A stretch of DNA of 64,000 nt from Limivicinus sp963617275 (lineage in GTDB: Bacteria > Bacillota > Clostridia > Oscillospirales > Oscillospiraceae), in contig CAVENX010000012.1 of assembly GCA_963617275.1 (NCBI GenBank), forward strand, positions 75,770 through 139,769. The letters are read 5' to 3'. Position 1 is the first letter of the stretch, and each line of letters opens with the position of its first letter. Both the position numbers and the translations under genes were made by a program. Below, one piece after another: positions 40,323 through 50,382 of the stretch. The notes under the pieces are model-generated. The model did not search any database and had not been told where the DNA came from. It saw only the letters and a program-made list of their open reading frames with translations.

Positions 40323-43300
40323 TTACTTTGCAATATTGATCTTGATAGTGACGGCTGCGTTGGGTTTTGCGGTTTCGCTGCCGTCGAGCCAGATGTTTAT
40401 CGGGATGCTCACGCTCTTAAGCTTTGCGGCAGCCGGGGCTATCACTCCGTCCTTGAAGCCTATCGCAAACCGCCCTCCGCCGTATTCGTAAAGCTCAAAC
40501 ATCGCCGCGTTCTTCGCGTCCTTTATCTCCGCTTTCGCTATGCCGTTGAGCGTGAGATCGGCACTCGTTACCCTGAAATCGCCGCGGCTGTTGACGTCCT
40601 TGAGATACAGCACCGGCGTACCGGATACCGTCAGCCGCGCCGCGCCCGTCTTCACTGTTATCGCCGTGAGCGGCGTCGCCGCTTCCGTTCCGTTTGCAAA
40701 GCCTGCTATTACCCTGACCTTGTATTTGAGCCTGCTGTCCGCGCAGATGTTCGTAAGCTTCATGCCGTCTATTGCAAACACGCCCTCAACAGGCTTTGCA
40801 AACTTATCCGCACTTGAGTAGACCTCTACACGCTCGGTATATTCGGCGCTGCTGACGTTTTTGTACGTCGGGACAAGCGTTATCCCGCTGCCGGAGCGGA
40901 TGATGTCTATGCTTCCCTTGGCTTTAAGCGTACCCGTGATCGCTGACTTCGCCTGCGCCGGTACAGTCACATTGAGCACCGCCGCCTTGTATCCCTCGCC
41001 TGCGTTTATAAGCACCTTGTAGACCGCGCCGTACTCCGTCGCGTCATTCACGGCGACATACAGCATACCGCCGGAATAGCTCACGTCAAGCTTGCCCTCC
41101 GCGCTCTGCTTGCCGGTCTTATCCATTACGCTTATCACCGGCTCGCCGGGTGTGTAATTCTTCGTCGTGCACGTCACACCTATCGCGGCGCTGTCGTTTA
41201 CAAGCTTGTTGAGCGTCAGCGCGCTCTTTGAAAGCCTGAGATTCACCGGCGTCGCCTTAACCGTGATCTTTGCCGTGGCGGTCAGCTCTTCGCGGCCGAG
41301 AAGCATTATAAGCTTCGCCGTGTAGGTATTGCCCGCAGTCAGCTCCGTTCCCTCCGCCTTTTTGAGCGTCAGGGTATTGCCGTTCTGCTCCATGCTGAAA
41401 TAGCTGCTTATATCGCCGCCGGATATTTCGGTCTTTCCTTTCGTCTCGGCAACAGTGCCGCCGGTAACGGTATACCCGCCGTTGAAGTTCCTGAACGCCG
41501 GTGTGAGAGTGACCGCGCTGTCGGAATACGTAAGGTCTATCGCGCCTGACGCTCTGAGCGTAACACTCGGCTTGAGATTTTCCTTCGCCGTTCTGACGGT
41601 CAGCACAGCCGCTTTCCCTCCGGGTATGGAGACGGTCACTTTATAAGTGCTGCTGTACTTCGTGATGGGGAGAGTGTGTACATACAGCTTGCCGTCCTTG
41701 TACCATACCTCAAGCTCACCCTCCGCGTTTGAAACGCTTACTGTCCTGTCATCATAGTCCGCCGGGGTTATTGTCACGTCTATTATAGCCATATCGCCGT
41801 ATGCCGGGTTGAGCGTCACGGACGCGGTTTTCAGCTTTATGACCGGCGCCGTCTTCCTTACTGTCAGCGCGATGGGAACCGTTGTTTCGGTATCGGCAAA
41901 GCTTGCATACAGCGTTATTCTTCCCGCCTTGCTGCCCTCCGCGGTTTTCAGCGTGAACGCGCCCATTTCCGCGTCAAAATTCTCAACGGTATAGCCGTCG
42001 TATGCGGTAAGGCCGGTCACATTATACTGCTCAAGCGTTTCGTTCTTCGCCGTGGGCATGAGCTTCATTTCAACGCCCCTGCTCGATACGCTGCTCATCG
42101 TCACGCTTGCGGCAGAGAGCTTCAGCTTCGGCGCTTTATATGTGTTCTTTACGCTGACCGTTACAGCCGCCGGTACTTCCCATTCCTCCGTATCGACAAG
42201 GATATACGCACTGCCGGAAGCGGACTTTCCCGGTGCGTCGGGCGCAATGCTCAGCTTCCCGTCATCAGAGAGGGTGAGCCATGCGGGAACGGCAAGCTTC
42301 TTGCCGGTATCCGGGCGTATCGCCGTCACCGATGCGCCGTTTATTACTATTGGCGCGCTCTGTCCCGAGTAGAAGGAGTTGAACTGCACAGCATCCGCCT
42401 TGAGCTTGGGAAGCGTCTTCTTCACCGTCAGCTTAAGCTTTGCATCCGTTACAAACTCCGTATTCCCGACCGTCACGGCTACCGCGCTTGTATAGCTGCT
42501 CTTTACCGCTTTCGCGTTTTCTATGCTGCCGTCCTTCGGGACGACGGCGACGCGCCTGTCATCAACGACCGCAAGGTCAAACTTCTCCGCCGCCGCAGGG
42601 TCCATAAATCTCGCGCTCTTTATGGCTATGCCGTTATCCTCCGGCTTTTCTGCCGCGTCGGCGCTCATGACGGATATATTCTGCGGCAGGAGCAGAAGAA
42701 TATCTGCTTCCGCATAATCCCGGCTGTAAAGCTCGCTCGTGACCGCCGTTGTGCCAAGCTCTATACCGCTTATCTCTATCTCTTCCTCGACGCTCTTTTC
42801 CGTCACGTCCACACGGCACCGTGCGGTGAAGGTATAGTCCTTATAGCTCACCGTCGCCACGGCGTATGCCGTGCCGACGCCAAGCGCCGTGACGCTTCCG
42901 CTGTCGCTGACGGAGATTATCTCCTTGCCGTCCGGGTTTTCCGCGCTCCACGTAAGGTATTCCGCCCACTCCGCAGGCGTCACCTCCGCCGAAAGCACAG
43001 CCGATTCACCAATCTGCATTGCCATATACTCCCGGTCGAGGGTGATGTATCTTTCATGCGGTACGCCGTACAGCGTCACCGCCGCCGAGGGCGTTTCCGT
43101 CCGCGGGATATACGAGAGGGTGAGCGTACCGTCCGCCGCGGCGTTATCCTGCGCGATATACAGCAGGTTGGTCGGTTTCAGGAGTGCGGCGGGGTCAACG
43201 CTGACTATGAGCACATACTCCTCACCCGGCTCAAGATTCGTAAACTTCGCTGTTCTGAATTTGCCCTTTGTGCCGGAAGTACCCTTGTGCGCCGCCGCAA

Positions 43301-46300
43301 GCTCAAGCTCTGCCGCCGGTGCGGCATCGGGCACGTCAACTATGAGCGCATCCGGACTTTCTTCTTCCTCAGGCTCAGGTTCAGGTTCCGGTTCTGTTTC
43401 CGGCTCTATCTCTATCTCCGGCAGAGGCTCCTCTTCCTCCTCTGTCGGCTCTTCCGGTTCTGCGGCATCTTCCTTCGGCTCTTCGTCGGGAATGTCGGCT
43501 CCCTCTTCGTCCTCAAGCTCCTCTTCGTCGTCATCTATCGAAAGCGCGGTCACATCGCTGTTGAAATGGATTGTTGCGGAGGTAAGGTTGTCGTTATATT
43601 TGCCTATACTTATTGCGTCCCACTGCGCTTCCGTACCGGTGTAGTATACGTCTGTGAGTGCGGTGCAGTCCAGAAAGGCATCGCTGCCGATTTCCTTCAC
43701 GCCGCTGCCTATCGTCACACTTTTGAGTGCGGTGCAGCCGCAAAAGGCGGCGTACTCGATGCTCGTCACGCTGTCCGGTATCGTCACGCTTGTGAGTGAT
43801 AGGGATAAGTCAAAGGCGCCCACGCCAATGCTCATTACGCCGCTCGGTATCGTATAAGCCCCTGTGCGTCCTCCAGGAAAAGACACTAACTCCGTTAAAA
43901 TCTTGTTAAAAAGCACACCGTTTACAGACGCATAATAACTATTTCCTGAAGCCACATTTATACTTGTGAGCGCGTTGCAGTGGGAAAAGGCAAAGTTGTC
44001 GATATTCGTCATGCTGTCGGGTATTGTCACGCTTGTGAGTGCGTGGCATCCCCAAAAGGCAGCGCTTTCAATGCTCGTTACGCTGTTCGGTATAGTCACG
44101 CTTGTGAGATTGATACACCAGTAAAATGCATAATTCCCAATACTCGTTACACTTACCGGTATCGTATATCCACCCTGGCGTCCACATGGAAAACACACCA
44201 GTTCCGTTGCAGCCTTGTTAAAAAGTACGCCGTTTACAGACGAGTAATATCTGTTTTCTGAATTCACATTTATGCTTGTGAGGGAGGTGCAGTAGCCAAA
44301 GGAAGATCCGTCGATGCCCGTAATGCTGGCAGGTATCGTCACAGTTGTGAGTGCGGTGCAGTAGAAAAAAGCATGATTGCCGATGCTTGTTACGCCGCTT
44401 TCAATTACTATGGTTTTTATTTTTTCTCTGTGTTCATACCACGGATAACTATCGCTCATATAACCGTACATCTCTCCCGTGCCGCTGATCGTAAGCGTAC
44501 CGGCATCATCCAGCGTCCATGTGAGGTTCTCACCGCATTTGCCGGAGGCAATTCCGGCAGCGGCAGCGGCGATTGTCACCGTGCATGAAACGGAGTAGGT
44601 TTTTCCGCCGCTCGAATAGGAGGCGGATATAGCCGCGCTTCCGGCTTTTTTAGCGGTCACTTTTCCTTTGCTGACAGATGCGGCCGTGGAATCGGACGAC
44701 TGCCATGTGCAGCTTCTCGTGACGTCTTTCCCGTTGAAATACGCGTTAAGCTGCTGCGTACTGCCTTTATCCATTTTGACAGTTGTCTGGGAGATAGTAA
44801 GCGGATAATCACTGCCTTTTTCTTCAAAGGCAAGCTTCAGCTGTTTTTCACCGTTTCTGATGGTAAATTCTTTCTCCTGTCTCTCGCCGTCCAGTTCAAC
44901 GATCACTTTATATTTTCCGTTGGGAAGATAGAAAGTGCTTGTTCCGTCCTCACCGCTTGCAGGAACAGAGGAAAGCTTTGGCTTGTTGTTCTCGTCAAGC
45001 ACATACACGGAATCAATTTTCCGTGTGCCTTCATACAGCTCTATCGGTACGCATGTCTGAACGGGGTTTTCGCCTTTCAGCAGCTGTACGCTTACTTTAT
45101 GGCTGATATGGGGACATCTTGTGAATTTAAACTCATTATAATCTATAGATTTATAACAATCGCTTATTTTGCTTTTTGCTTCTGCCACTACCAGCTCGGG
45201 TTTTATTTTCCCGTCAAGAATATCAAGATAAACGCTGAGTGAAACTACTTTATTTAATTCGCCCTCATAGCATTGAAGACATTCATGTATTCTTTTCGTG
45301 TCGGGTGTGGAGAGATCGTCAATTTTGTTTTTCATTGACAACTCGCCGCAGGCTTTAGCTTCCATGCCGCCTTTCAGTATTTTCTTTGATATTACAGTGA
45401 TTCCGACGTCAACCTTGAGACCTGTAAGTATTTTCCCGCTGACGCTTACTTCGCTCTTAAGAGACGGGCCTGAGCTTGCATCAAACAAGCCTATATCGCT
45501 GTCGTAGACATACTTTGTTGTGCTTTTGAATTTTCCCGTCCAATCAACAGCACCGGAAACTTCAAAAACAAACTTGGGTTCTACATGTCCATATACGCCG
45601 GGCAGAAAATATATATCAACGCCTGGGAACGGGATCTCACGTTCTGCTTTTCCGGTCAAGCTGATTTTAACGGATACTTCATTCTCAATACTGTATGAAA
45701 CATTCTGATAGTTCAGGCTTATAAACACCTCAAGAGTGGTGGTAAAAGCGTATTTTACCGCACCGGACAAAGTAACATTATCATTAAATTTCTTATTTAA
45801 TTTTACTCCAAGTTCTTTTGATGCTTTTAGCTTTTTGTCTACTATAGGAATATCACCCAAGCCCATAAGGCTTGCCTCGTAGAGCTGATCAACCTCGGCG
45901 GGGTCGATCATTTCAACGCCCTCGGAGAGCGTACTGTCGTCGTAGGTAACTTCCTTGTCAAAGCTGTCTGCTTCTATTTTTACAAAGTCAAAGACGTCCG
46001 ACAGATCTGCGTCCGTCTGCTCGCTGACGAACACCGACGTGGGGTTTTTCTCGTCGTCTCGCTTAACATCTGCCGCGCAGACGATAAGCACAGTGCCGTC
46101 CGCGTATGTATAGGCAAACTTATCCCCCGGCTGCATCGCAAGGAGATCTTCACCCGCGTTTTTGATAAGGTATGTGCCGTTGTGGTAGTCCGTCAAGACA
46201 GCGTCGCTTGTATAGTCAAAAAGTATCGTGTTCTCATTGAAAACGGCAAAGTTCGTCGTCATATCCTCATCGAGATTGAGAACAAGCTCAGGGTCAAAGT

Positions 46301-46808
46301 CGGCGACCGTGGCGGCTTTGATGTCCATATACGCTTTAGTGTAGCGCGTTGTCTTATATTCCTCGGAAAGGGGGTTGTTCGTCTCGGGGGCAAGCATGAA
46401 CGCGCCTGCGGTAAAGAACTTAGGCATCTTGCTTATCTCGATATCAACAGCGACCCATGTGTTGTCCACCGCCACCGATGCCGTACCTGAGCCAAGCATG
46501 GTGAACCCGTCGTCGGAGTAGATAGCGACGACAACGGTCGCGGGCGTATTCACGCTGTACTCAACGACCGCCGTTGTTCCTTCGACGGTAAGCTCGGTAA
46601 TGCGGCACTCAAATTCGCCGCTGCCGCTCTGCTTTTTCTGCTCCTCGCTGACCGTGTTGCCAAGCAGGCCGCCAAAGGACGAATCGCCCCCGACGGTCAT
46701 TTCCGTGCTGCTTATATCCGCCGTTGTTTCCTCTGCAAAAGCCTGTGCGGGAACAAAGCTTATGAGCATAACGACCAGCAATATCGCGGATATTATTCTT
46801 CTCTTCAT
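40323..46808 (-). CDS. Giant secreted Ig-like/BspA leucine-rich-repeat surface protein
   Basis: 2161 residues, the largest gene here. A signal peptide (1-25, ending AQAFA) is followed by an N-terminal beta-type region and about 600 residues with no family I recognise. A Big_2 domain spans about 670-748 and BspA-type leucine-rich repeats about 750-1083 (units like LTSVTIPDSVTSIEYAAFCG). A strongly acidic Glu/Pro-rich linker (1088-1173), another Big_2 domain (1257-1337) and about seven beta-sandwich modules follow. There is no LPXTG anchor or S-layer motif at the C-terminus, so attachment is unclear. BspA repeats often bind host or bacterial surfaces. ATG 46808 follows AGGGG. Confidence 0.85.
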   Translation of the reverse strand: MKRRIISAILLVVMLISFVPAQAFAEETTADISSTEMTVGGDSSFGGLLGNTVSEEQKKQSGSGEFECRITELTVEGTTAVVEYSVNTPATVVVAIYSDDGFTMLGSGTASVAVDNTWVAVDIEISKMPKFFTAGAFMLAPETNNPLSEEYKTTRYTKAYMDIKAATVADFDPELVLNLDEDMTTNFAVFNENTILFDYTSDAVLTDYHNGTYLIKNAGEDLLAMQPGDKFAYTYADGTVLIVCAADVKRDDEKNPTSVFVSEQTDADLSDVFDFVKIEADSFDKEVTYDDSTLSEGVEMIDPAEVDQLYEASLMGLGDIPIVDKKLKASKELGVKLNKKFNDNVTLSGAVKYAFTTTLEVFISLNYQNVSYSIENEVSVKISLTGKAEREIPFPGVDIYFLPGVYGHVEPKFVFEVSGAVDWTGKFKSTTKYVYDSDIGLFDASSGPSLKSEVSVSGKILTGLKVDVGITVISKKILKGGMEAKACGELSMKNKIDDLSTPDTKRIHECLQCYEGELNKVVSLSVYLDILDGKIKPELVVAEAKSKISDCYKSIDYNEFKFTRCPHISHKVSVQLLKGENPVQTCVPIELYEGTRKIDSVYVLDENNKPKLSSVPASGEDGTSTFYLPNGKYKVIVELDGERQEKEFTIRNGEKQLKLAFEEKGSDYPLTISQTTVKMDKGSTQQLNAYFNGKDVTRSCTWQSSDSTAASVSKGKVTAKKAGSAAISASYSSGGKTYSVSCTVTIAAAAAGIASGKCGENLTWTLDDAGTLTISGTGEMYGYMSDSYPWYEHREKIKTIVIESGVTSIGNHAFFYCTALTTVTIPASITGIDGSSFGYCTSLTSINVNSENRYYSSVNGVLFNKAATELVCFPCGRQGGYTIPVSVTSIGNYAFYWCINLTSVTIPNSVTSIESAAFWGCHALTSVTIPDSMTNIDNFAFSHCNALTSINVASGNSYYASVNGVLFNKILTELVSFPGGRTGAYTIPSGVMSIGVGAFDLSLSLTSVTIPDSVTSIEYAAFCGCTALKSVTIGSGVKEIGSDAFLDCTALTDVYYTGTEAQWDAISIGKYNDNLTSATIHFNSDVTALSIDDDEEELEDEEGADIPDEEPKEDAAEPEEPTEEEEEPLPEIEIEPETEPEPEPEPEEEESPDALIVDVPDAAPAAELELAAAHKGTSGTKGKFRTAKFTNLEPGEEYVLIVSVDPAALLKPTNLLYIAQDNAAADGTLTLSYIPRTETPSAAVTLYGVPHERYITLDREYMAMQIGESAVLSAEVTPAEWAEYLTWSAENPDGKEIISVSDSGSVTALGVGTAYAVATVSYKDYTFTARCRVDVTEKSVEEEIEISGIELGTTAVTSELYSRDYAEADILLLLPQNISVMSADAAEKPEDNGIAIKSARFMDPAAAEKFDLAVVDDRRVAVVPKDGSIENAKAVKSSYTSAVAVTVGNTEFVTDAKLKLTVKKTLPKLKADAVQFNSFYSGQSAPIVINGASVTAIRPDTGKKLAVPAWLTLSDDGKLSIAPDAPGKSASGSAYILVDTEEWEVPAAVTVSVKNTYKAPKLKLSAASVTMSSVSSRGVEMKLMPTAKNETLEQYNVTGLTAYDGYTVENFDAEMGAFTLKTAEGSKAGRITLYASFADTETTVPIALTVRKTAPVIKLKTASVTLNPAYGDMAIIDVTITPADYDDRTVSVSNAEGELEVWYKDGKLYVHTLPITKYSSTYKVTVSIPGGKAAVLTVRTAKENLKPSVTLRASGAIDLTYSDSAVTLTPAFRNFNGGYTVTGGTVAETKGKTEISGGDISSYFSMEQNGNTLTLKKAEGTELTAGNTYTAKLIMLLGREELTATAKITVKATPVNLRLSKSALTLNKLVNDSAAIGVTCTTKNYTPGEPVISVMDKTGKQSAEGKLDVSYSGGMLYVAVNDATEYGAVYKVLINAGEGYKAAVLNVTVPAQAKSAITGTLKAKGSIDIIRSGSGITLVPTYKNVSSAEYTERVEVYSSADKFAKPVEGVFAIDGMKLTNICADSRLKYKVRVIAGFANGTEAATPLTAITVKTGAARLTVSGTPVLYLKDVNSRGDFRVTSADLTLNGIAKAEIKDAKNAAMFELYEYGGGRFAIGFKDGVIAPAAAKLKSVSIPINIWLDGSETAKPNAAVTIKINIAK

Positions 46809-46847
46809 CGTAGCCCCTCTTTTTCGTTTTATTTGCGGAATCATACT

Positions 46848-46898
46848 TATATATATATATATATATATATTATAATACATCCTTACGCAAACGTTTGC
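46848..46898 (-). promoter_or_regulatory. TA-dinucleotide tract, -10 box and palindromic operator before the giant gene
   Basis: A 23-base alternating TA tract (46848-46870) lies between the start codon and an overlapping TATAAT on the minus strand (46869-46874). A perfect 12-bp palindrome GCAAACGTTTGC (46887-46898) lies just upstream, close to a LacI/CcpA-type operator. TA tracts can change length by slippage, and this one is placed to alter promoter or leader length. From 46899 to 47115 I see only short hairpins and no gene. Confidence 0.55.
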
Positions 46899-47115
46899 AA
46901 GAGTGGATATGAATTATATCGTATCTAAAAAGTTTTTTGTAAAAACGCTACAAAACAGCGGCAGGATTTTTATGGAATATGACGGCGGAATTTGTCTGTA
47001 AAGTCCCTTCATGCCTCCCCTGAAAGGGGAGCCATAAGTTAATTCCGTCGGCTTTGCCGACACAATAACTCCTCACTCCTAACTCCTAACTGAATGCAGC
47101 TCCTCACGGCTTCTC

Positions 47116-47177
47116 ATTTTTTGCCATGCGGCAAAAAATACGGGCGGCAGCAAAAAGCGATTTTTGCTGCCGCCCGT
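47116..47177 (-). terminator. Tandem terminator of the pta-buk-MFS operon
   Basis: A perfect 17-bp stem (47140-47156 with 47161-47177, loop GCGA) followed on the minus strand by TATTTTTT, then a second hairpin ATTTTTTGCC/GGCAAAAAAT (47116-47139). The second hairpin resembles the TTTTTTGCC hairpin inside the dispersed repeat. Confidence 0.85.
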
Positions 47178-47207
47178 TACTTATTAAATTTTACAGCATG
47201 GCCGCGT

Positions 47208-48428
47208 TTACGGTTTACGTGTGGTTATGTTGAGCACGGCGGCGATGAGTGAGAGAACAAGCAGCGCCGCAATGGGAACGAGATAGCCGCCTGACGCCGA
47301 CAGCAGTACCCCGTAGCCTGACGCCAGAAGCGCCGCGCCCATAAGATTGAAATTCATGACGGAAAAATTCACCGGGAAATACCGCACACCGTAAAATTCC
47401 ATAGCATACACGGATGTGATCGACGGACACGTCCCGTAGGAAAGGCCGGTCAGCACAAGCGCGGCGATGAGTATTTCAAGGGACGATGCAAGCACCGCGA
47501 TCAGCAGCGCCGTTACAGCGGCGATATTGAGCGCACTGACAAAGACCGTAGTTTTACGGCGGCCTACGGCGTCAAAGAGCGCGCCGGTGATTATTCTCCC
47601 AAGTCCGTTGCACACAGAGAGCAGACCGACAAGCGTCGTCGCAAGCGCAGCGGCCGCGTTCATCGAAATTGCGAGATCGCGCGCAAAGGCGATAACGGAA
47701 TTGCCGACGGCGGACATGAACGACAGAGCGATGAAAAGGCGGAAGAAGGACGGACGGCGCAGCATCTCACGCGTCGTGAAATCAGCTGTTCCGCCGCTTT
47801 CACTCTCCGGTGCGGGAGATGTTTTCACTTCTTCCGGCGGACGGCGCAGGATAAACGCCGATACCGCGAGCACAACACCGATGCCCGCCGCGAGAACGCG
47901 GAACGCGAAGCGCCAGCCGATCGCCGGGGCGTTCATAAGTGCGCTCACAGCGTTGCCGAGCACGAGCGCGGACGCGCCGAAAGCCATCATCATGCAGCCG
48001 GAGCTTAATCCTTTTTTGTCGGGAAACCATGCGCCGACGGTGGAAATAATAACATTATATGATATGCCTATCCCGAGGCCGCCCATAAGGCCGTAGCTTA
48101 TGTACAGCAGCGCGATCCTCCCCCCGGAAAGGAACGACACGGACATAAAGCCCGCACAGGCCAGCACCGCCGCAGTCAGCAGTGCGATTTTTGTACCATA
48201 GCGCTTGGAAAGCGTACCGCCGACTATGCCGCCGACGCAGAAGAAACACATCGTCAGCGTAAAATTCAGCGTAAGCGCGGCTGTCTGCCAGCCGAATTCC
48301 TCCGCGAAGGGAACCTTCAGGATCGACCACGCATAAACCACGCCGCCGAAAAGCAGGCACAGCATCGCAAGCGCAAGATATGCCCAGCGCTTCTTTGCAT
48401 CCGTTATTCCACCATTCATGACGCGCAT
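47208..48428 (-). CDS. MFS transporter, oxalate/formate antiporter (OFA) type
   Basis: 406 residues with about 12 transmembrane helices. The segments GGVVYAWSILKVPFAEEFGW, GTLSKRYGTKIAL and GWFPDKKG-like GAWFPDKKGLSSG match the OFA group, which exchanges small carboxylates. It starts behind an AAGGAG site that overlaps the buk stop, so it is the last gene of an operon with Pta, an MBL hydrolase and Buk. Export of a short-chain acid made by Buk, or exchange for the substrate, is likely. Confidence 0.82.
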   Translation of the reverse strand: MRVMNGGITDAKKRWAYLALAMLCLLFGGVVYAWSILKVPFAEEFGWQTAALTLNFTLTMCFFCVGGIVGGTLSKRYGTKIALLTAAVLACAGFMSVSFLSGGRIALLYISYGLMGGLGIGISYNVIISTVGAWFPDKKGLSSGCMMMAFGASALVLGNAVSALMNAPAIGWRFAFRVLAAGIGVVLAVSAFILRRPPEEVKTSPAPESESGGTADFTTREMLRRPSFFRLFIALSFMSAVGNSVIAFARDLAISMNAAAALATTLVGLLSVCNGLGRIITGALFDAVGRRKTTVFVSALNIAAVTALLIAVLASSLEILIAALVLTGLSYGTCPSITSVYAMEFYGVRYFPVNFSVMNFNLMGAALLASGYGVLLSASGGYLVPIAALLVLSLIAAVLNITTRKP

Positions 48429-48431
48429 CTG

Positions 48432-49547
48432 TCACTCCTTATATGAATCAAAATTCTGCCAGACGGGGACGCCGGTATATTCCAATATCTCCTCTTCCCC
48501 GTCCATTGCGCGTATAGCGCCCGCCGCGAGGGCTTCCATCTCAAACTCGCCCGCCTGAACGGATACCGGCGCTATCCATGAGATATAGCCGGTGAGATTT
48601 TCGACAAGATACCTGTCGTGCGCGACGCCGCCCGTGAGGATTATCGCGTCCACCTTGCCGCGCAGTGCAGCCGCACAACCACCGACCGCTTTCGCTATCT
48701 GGTAAATGAACGCGTCATAGATAAGCTTTGCATATCTGTCGCCGTTTTCTATGCGCTCAACAACGGCGCGCATATCCGCAGTGCCGAGATGATCGGTTAT
48801 GCCGCCGCTTTTCACGATGCGGTCATACATCTCTTTCTCCGAATACTTTCCGGAGAAGCACATTTTCACGACATCCGTCGCCGGAAGCCAGCCCGCACGC
48901 GTGGGCGCCATGGGGCCGTCGCCGTTTACGGCGTCGTTGACGCAGAAATATTTCCCGTGCCTGTGCGCGGCCACCGTAACGCCGCCGCCGATATGGCAGC
49001 ATATGAGGTTCATATCCTCGTATCGCTTTCCGTGCGCCTTTGCATAGCGGATGCAGTTTTCCTTCTGGTTGAGCGGGTGTCCCTTGCTCTGCCGGGACAG
49101 CTCATGGAAGCCGCAGACGCGTTCAACATCGTCAAGCTCGTCAACATCCGGCGGATTGACACAGAACAGCTGTCCGCCGTACTGCTTTTGCAGCTCAAGC
49201 GCGATAGACGGGCCAAGCGTGTTCGGGTGACGCACGGTGTAGCAGCAGCGCGTATGCTCAAGCAGCTTGTCGTTTACCGAATACACGCCGCCTTTAAGCG
49301 ACACAAGTCCGCCGCACCGTGCGGCAAAGGCATCAACGCCGTTAAGGTCAAGTCCGTCCTCGCTGATGGCGCTCTCTATCGCCTCCATACGCATAGGCAG
49401 CTGATCGCGTATTTCGTGAAACTCCTTAAGCTTCTGCGCGTCGTGATCGACATTTTTCTGATAAACCTTGCGCTCACCCTCAAAAAGCGCGATCTTCGTC
49501 GAGGTGGAACCGGGGTTTATCACAAAAACCTTATATTCTTTTTTCAT
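48432..49547 (-). CDS. buk: Butyrate kinase family (acyl-phosphate kinase)
   Basis: 371-residue ASKHA-fold kinase converting an acyl phosphate and ADP into a carboxylic acid and ATP. FVINPGSTSTKIALFEGE, CHIGGGVTVAAHRHGK, GDGPMAPTRAGWLP and ILTGGVAHD match butyrate or branched-chain fatty acid kinases. It follows the MBL hydrolase gene by 24 bases. With Pta it gives ATP from an acyl-CoA. The true acyl chain is not known. Confidence 0.9.
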   Translation of the reverse strand: MKKEYKVFVINPGSTSTKIALFEGERKVYQKNVDHDAQKLKEFHEIRDQLPMRMEAIESAISEDGLDLNGVDAFAARCGGLVSLKGGVYSVNDKLLEHTRCCYTVRHPNTLGPSIALELQKQYGGQLFCVNPPDVDELDDVERVCGFHELSRQSKGHPLNQKENCIRYAKAHGKRYEDMNLICCHIGGGVTVAAHRHGKYFCVNDAVNGDGPMAPTRAGWLPATDVVKMCFSGKYSEKEMYDRIVKSGGITDHLGTADMRAVVERIENGDRYAKLIYDAFIYQIAKAVGGCAAALRGKVDAIILTGGVAHDRYLVENLTGYISWIAPVSVQAGEFEMEALAAGAIRAMDGEEEILEYTGVPVWQNFDSYKE

Positions 49548-49571
49548 AATATCATATCTCTTTATAATTGT

Positions 49572-50381
49572 CTATATTAAATCACATCCGGGGTCGTCCG
49601 TGTGCGCGACGACAATCGTTTCATATTCCGGATATTCTTCGTCGCGGTGAAAATACAGTCTGCCGGTATAATGCGGGAAATACTGGTCGCGGTAGCGGAT
49701 GGTTTTCGCTTTGTCATAGCTGCACACACAGCCGATCAGCGCATCCACGATCTTTTCATGGTACAATTCGGCGCTGTGTGAGCACAGGAGCTGCGAAAAC
49801 GGAAGCTTTTCAACGCGCCTGAGCAGCGCAAGATGTTCGCGCAGCGTACACGCCTCCGGGAAAAAAAGTGAGGTAAAGGGGGCGACGGAATCCGCGCCGA
49901 GCAGCAGCATCCGCTCAGGTACATACACGCCGACACTGCCCGGCGTATGGTTCGGCAGGGGGATGATCTCCGCTGTGAGGCCGCCAAGGTCAAAAACCGT
50001 GCCGGGGTCAAGCGGGACGATGTTCTCAAGCGCATACTCCATATAGCCCTCCGGCACGGCGGACGGCTGCCGGATACGCAGGACATTCGCGCGTATCTCG
50101 CCGTCAAGCGCAAAGCGCGCACAGGGCATGTCCGCCGCACTGAGCATGACGCGCTCAAACTGATAGTTGCCTGCTATATGGTCGTTATGCCCATGGGTAT
50201 TGATGACCGTCAGCGGCAGCGCGGTAAGAGAGCGCACAACGGCGCGCAGATCGCATATGCCAAGCCCCGTATCGACGAGCAGCGCCCGTTCGCTTCCCGT
50301 AAGCAGCGTAACGAACACGCCGCCGGGAGTCTGTATGTGGTATACGCCGGGCAGCGGGTGAAGTACGGCACACTCTTCCAT
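49572..50381 (-). CDS. Metallo-beta-lactamase-fold hydrolase
   Basis: 269 residues. The metal motif INTHGHNDHIAGNY, the HTPGSVGVY histidine and the ADSVAP aspartate show a two-metal MBL fold. Members include thioesterases, glyoxalases and lactonases. Its ATG is one base after the pta stop, so it is translated with pta and buk; a thioester or lactone hydrolase role in the same pathway is plausible but not shown. Confidence 0.85.
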   Translation of the reverse strand: MEECAVLHPLPGVYHIQTPGGVFVTLLTGSERALLVDTGLGICDLRAVVRSLTALPLTVINTHGHNDHIAGNYQFERVMLSAADMPCARFALDGEIRANVLRIRQPSAVPEGYMEYALENIVPLDPGTVFDLGGLTAEIIPLPNHTPGSVGVYVPERMLLLGADSVAPFTSLFFPEACTLREHLALLRRVEKLPFSQLLCSHSAELYHEKIVDALIGCVCSYDKAKTIRYRDQYFPHYTGRLYFHRDEEYPEYETIVVAHTDDPGCDLI

Positions 50382-50382
50382 A

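Noticed and set aside
43600..44400. Regular DNA repeats resembling a CRISPR or tandem array
   Set aside because: They encode BspA leucine-rich units in frame within the giant gene; spacing follows the protein repeat, and there are no conserved palindromic repeats with unique spacers.
46899..47115. Further full copy of the dispersed repeat
   Set aside because: Only a TTTTTTGCC/GGCAAAAAA hairpin resembles it; neither end sequence nor a duplicated terminator is present.
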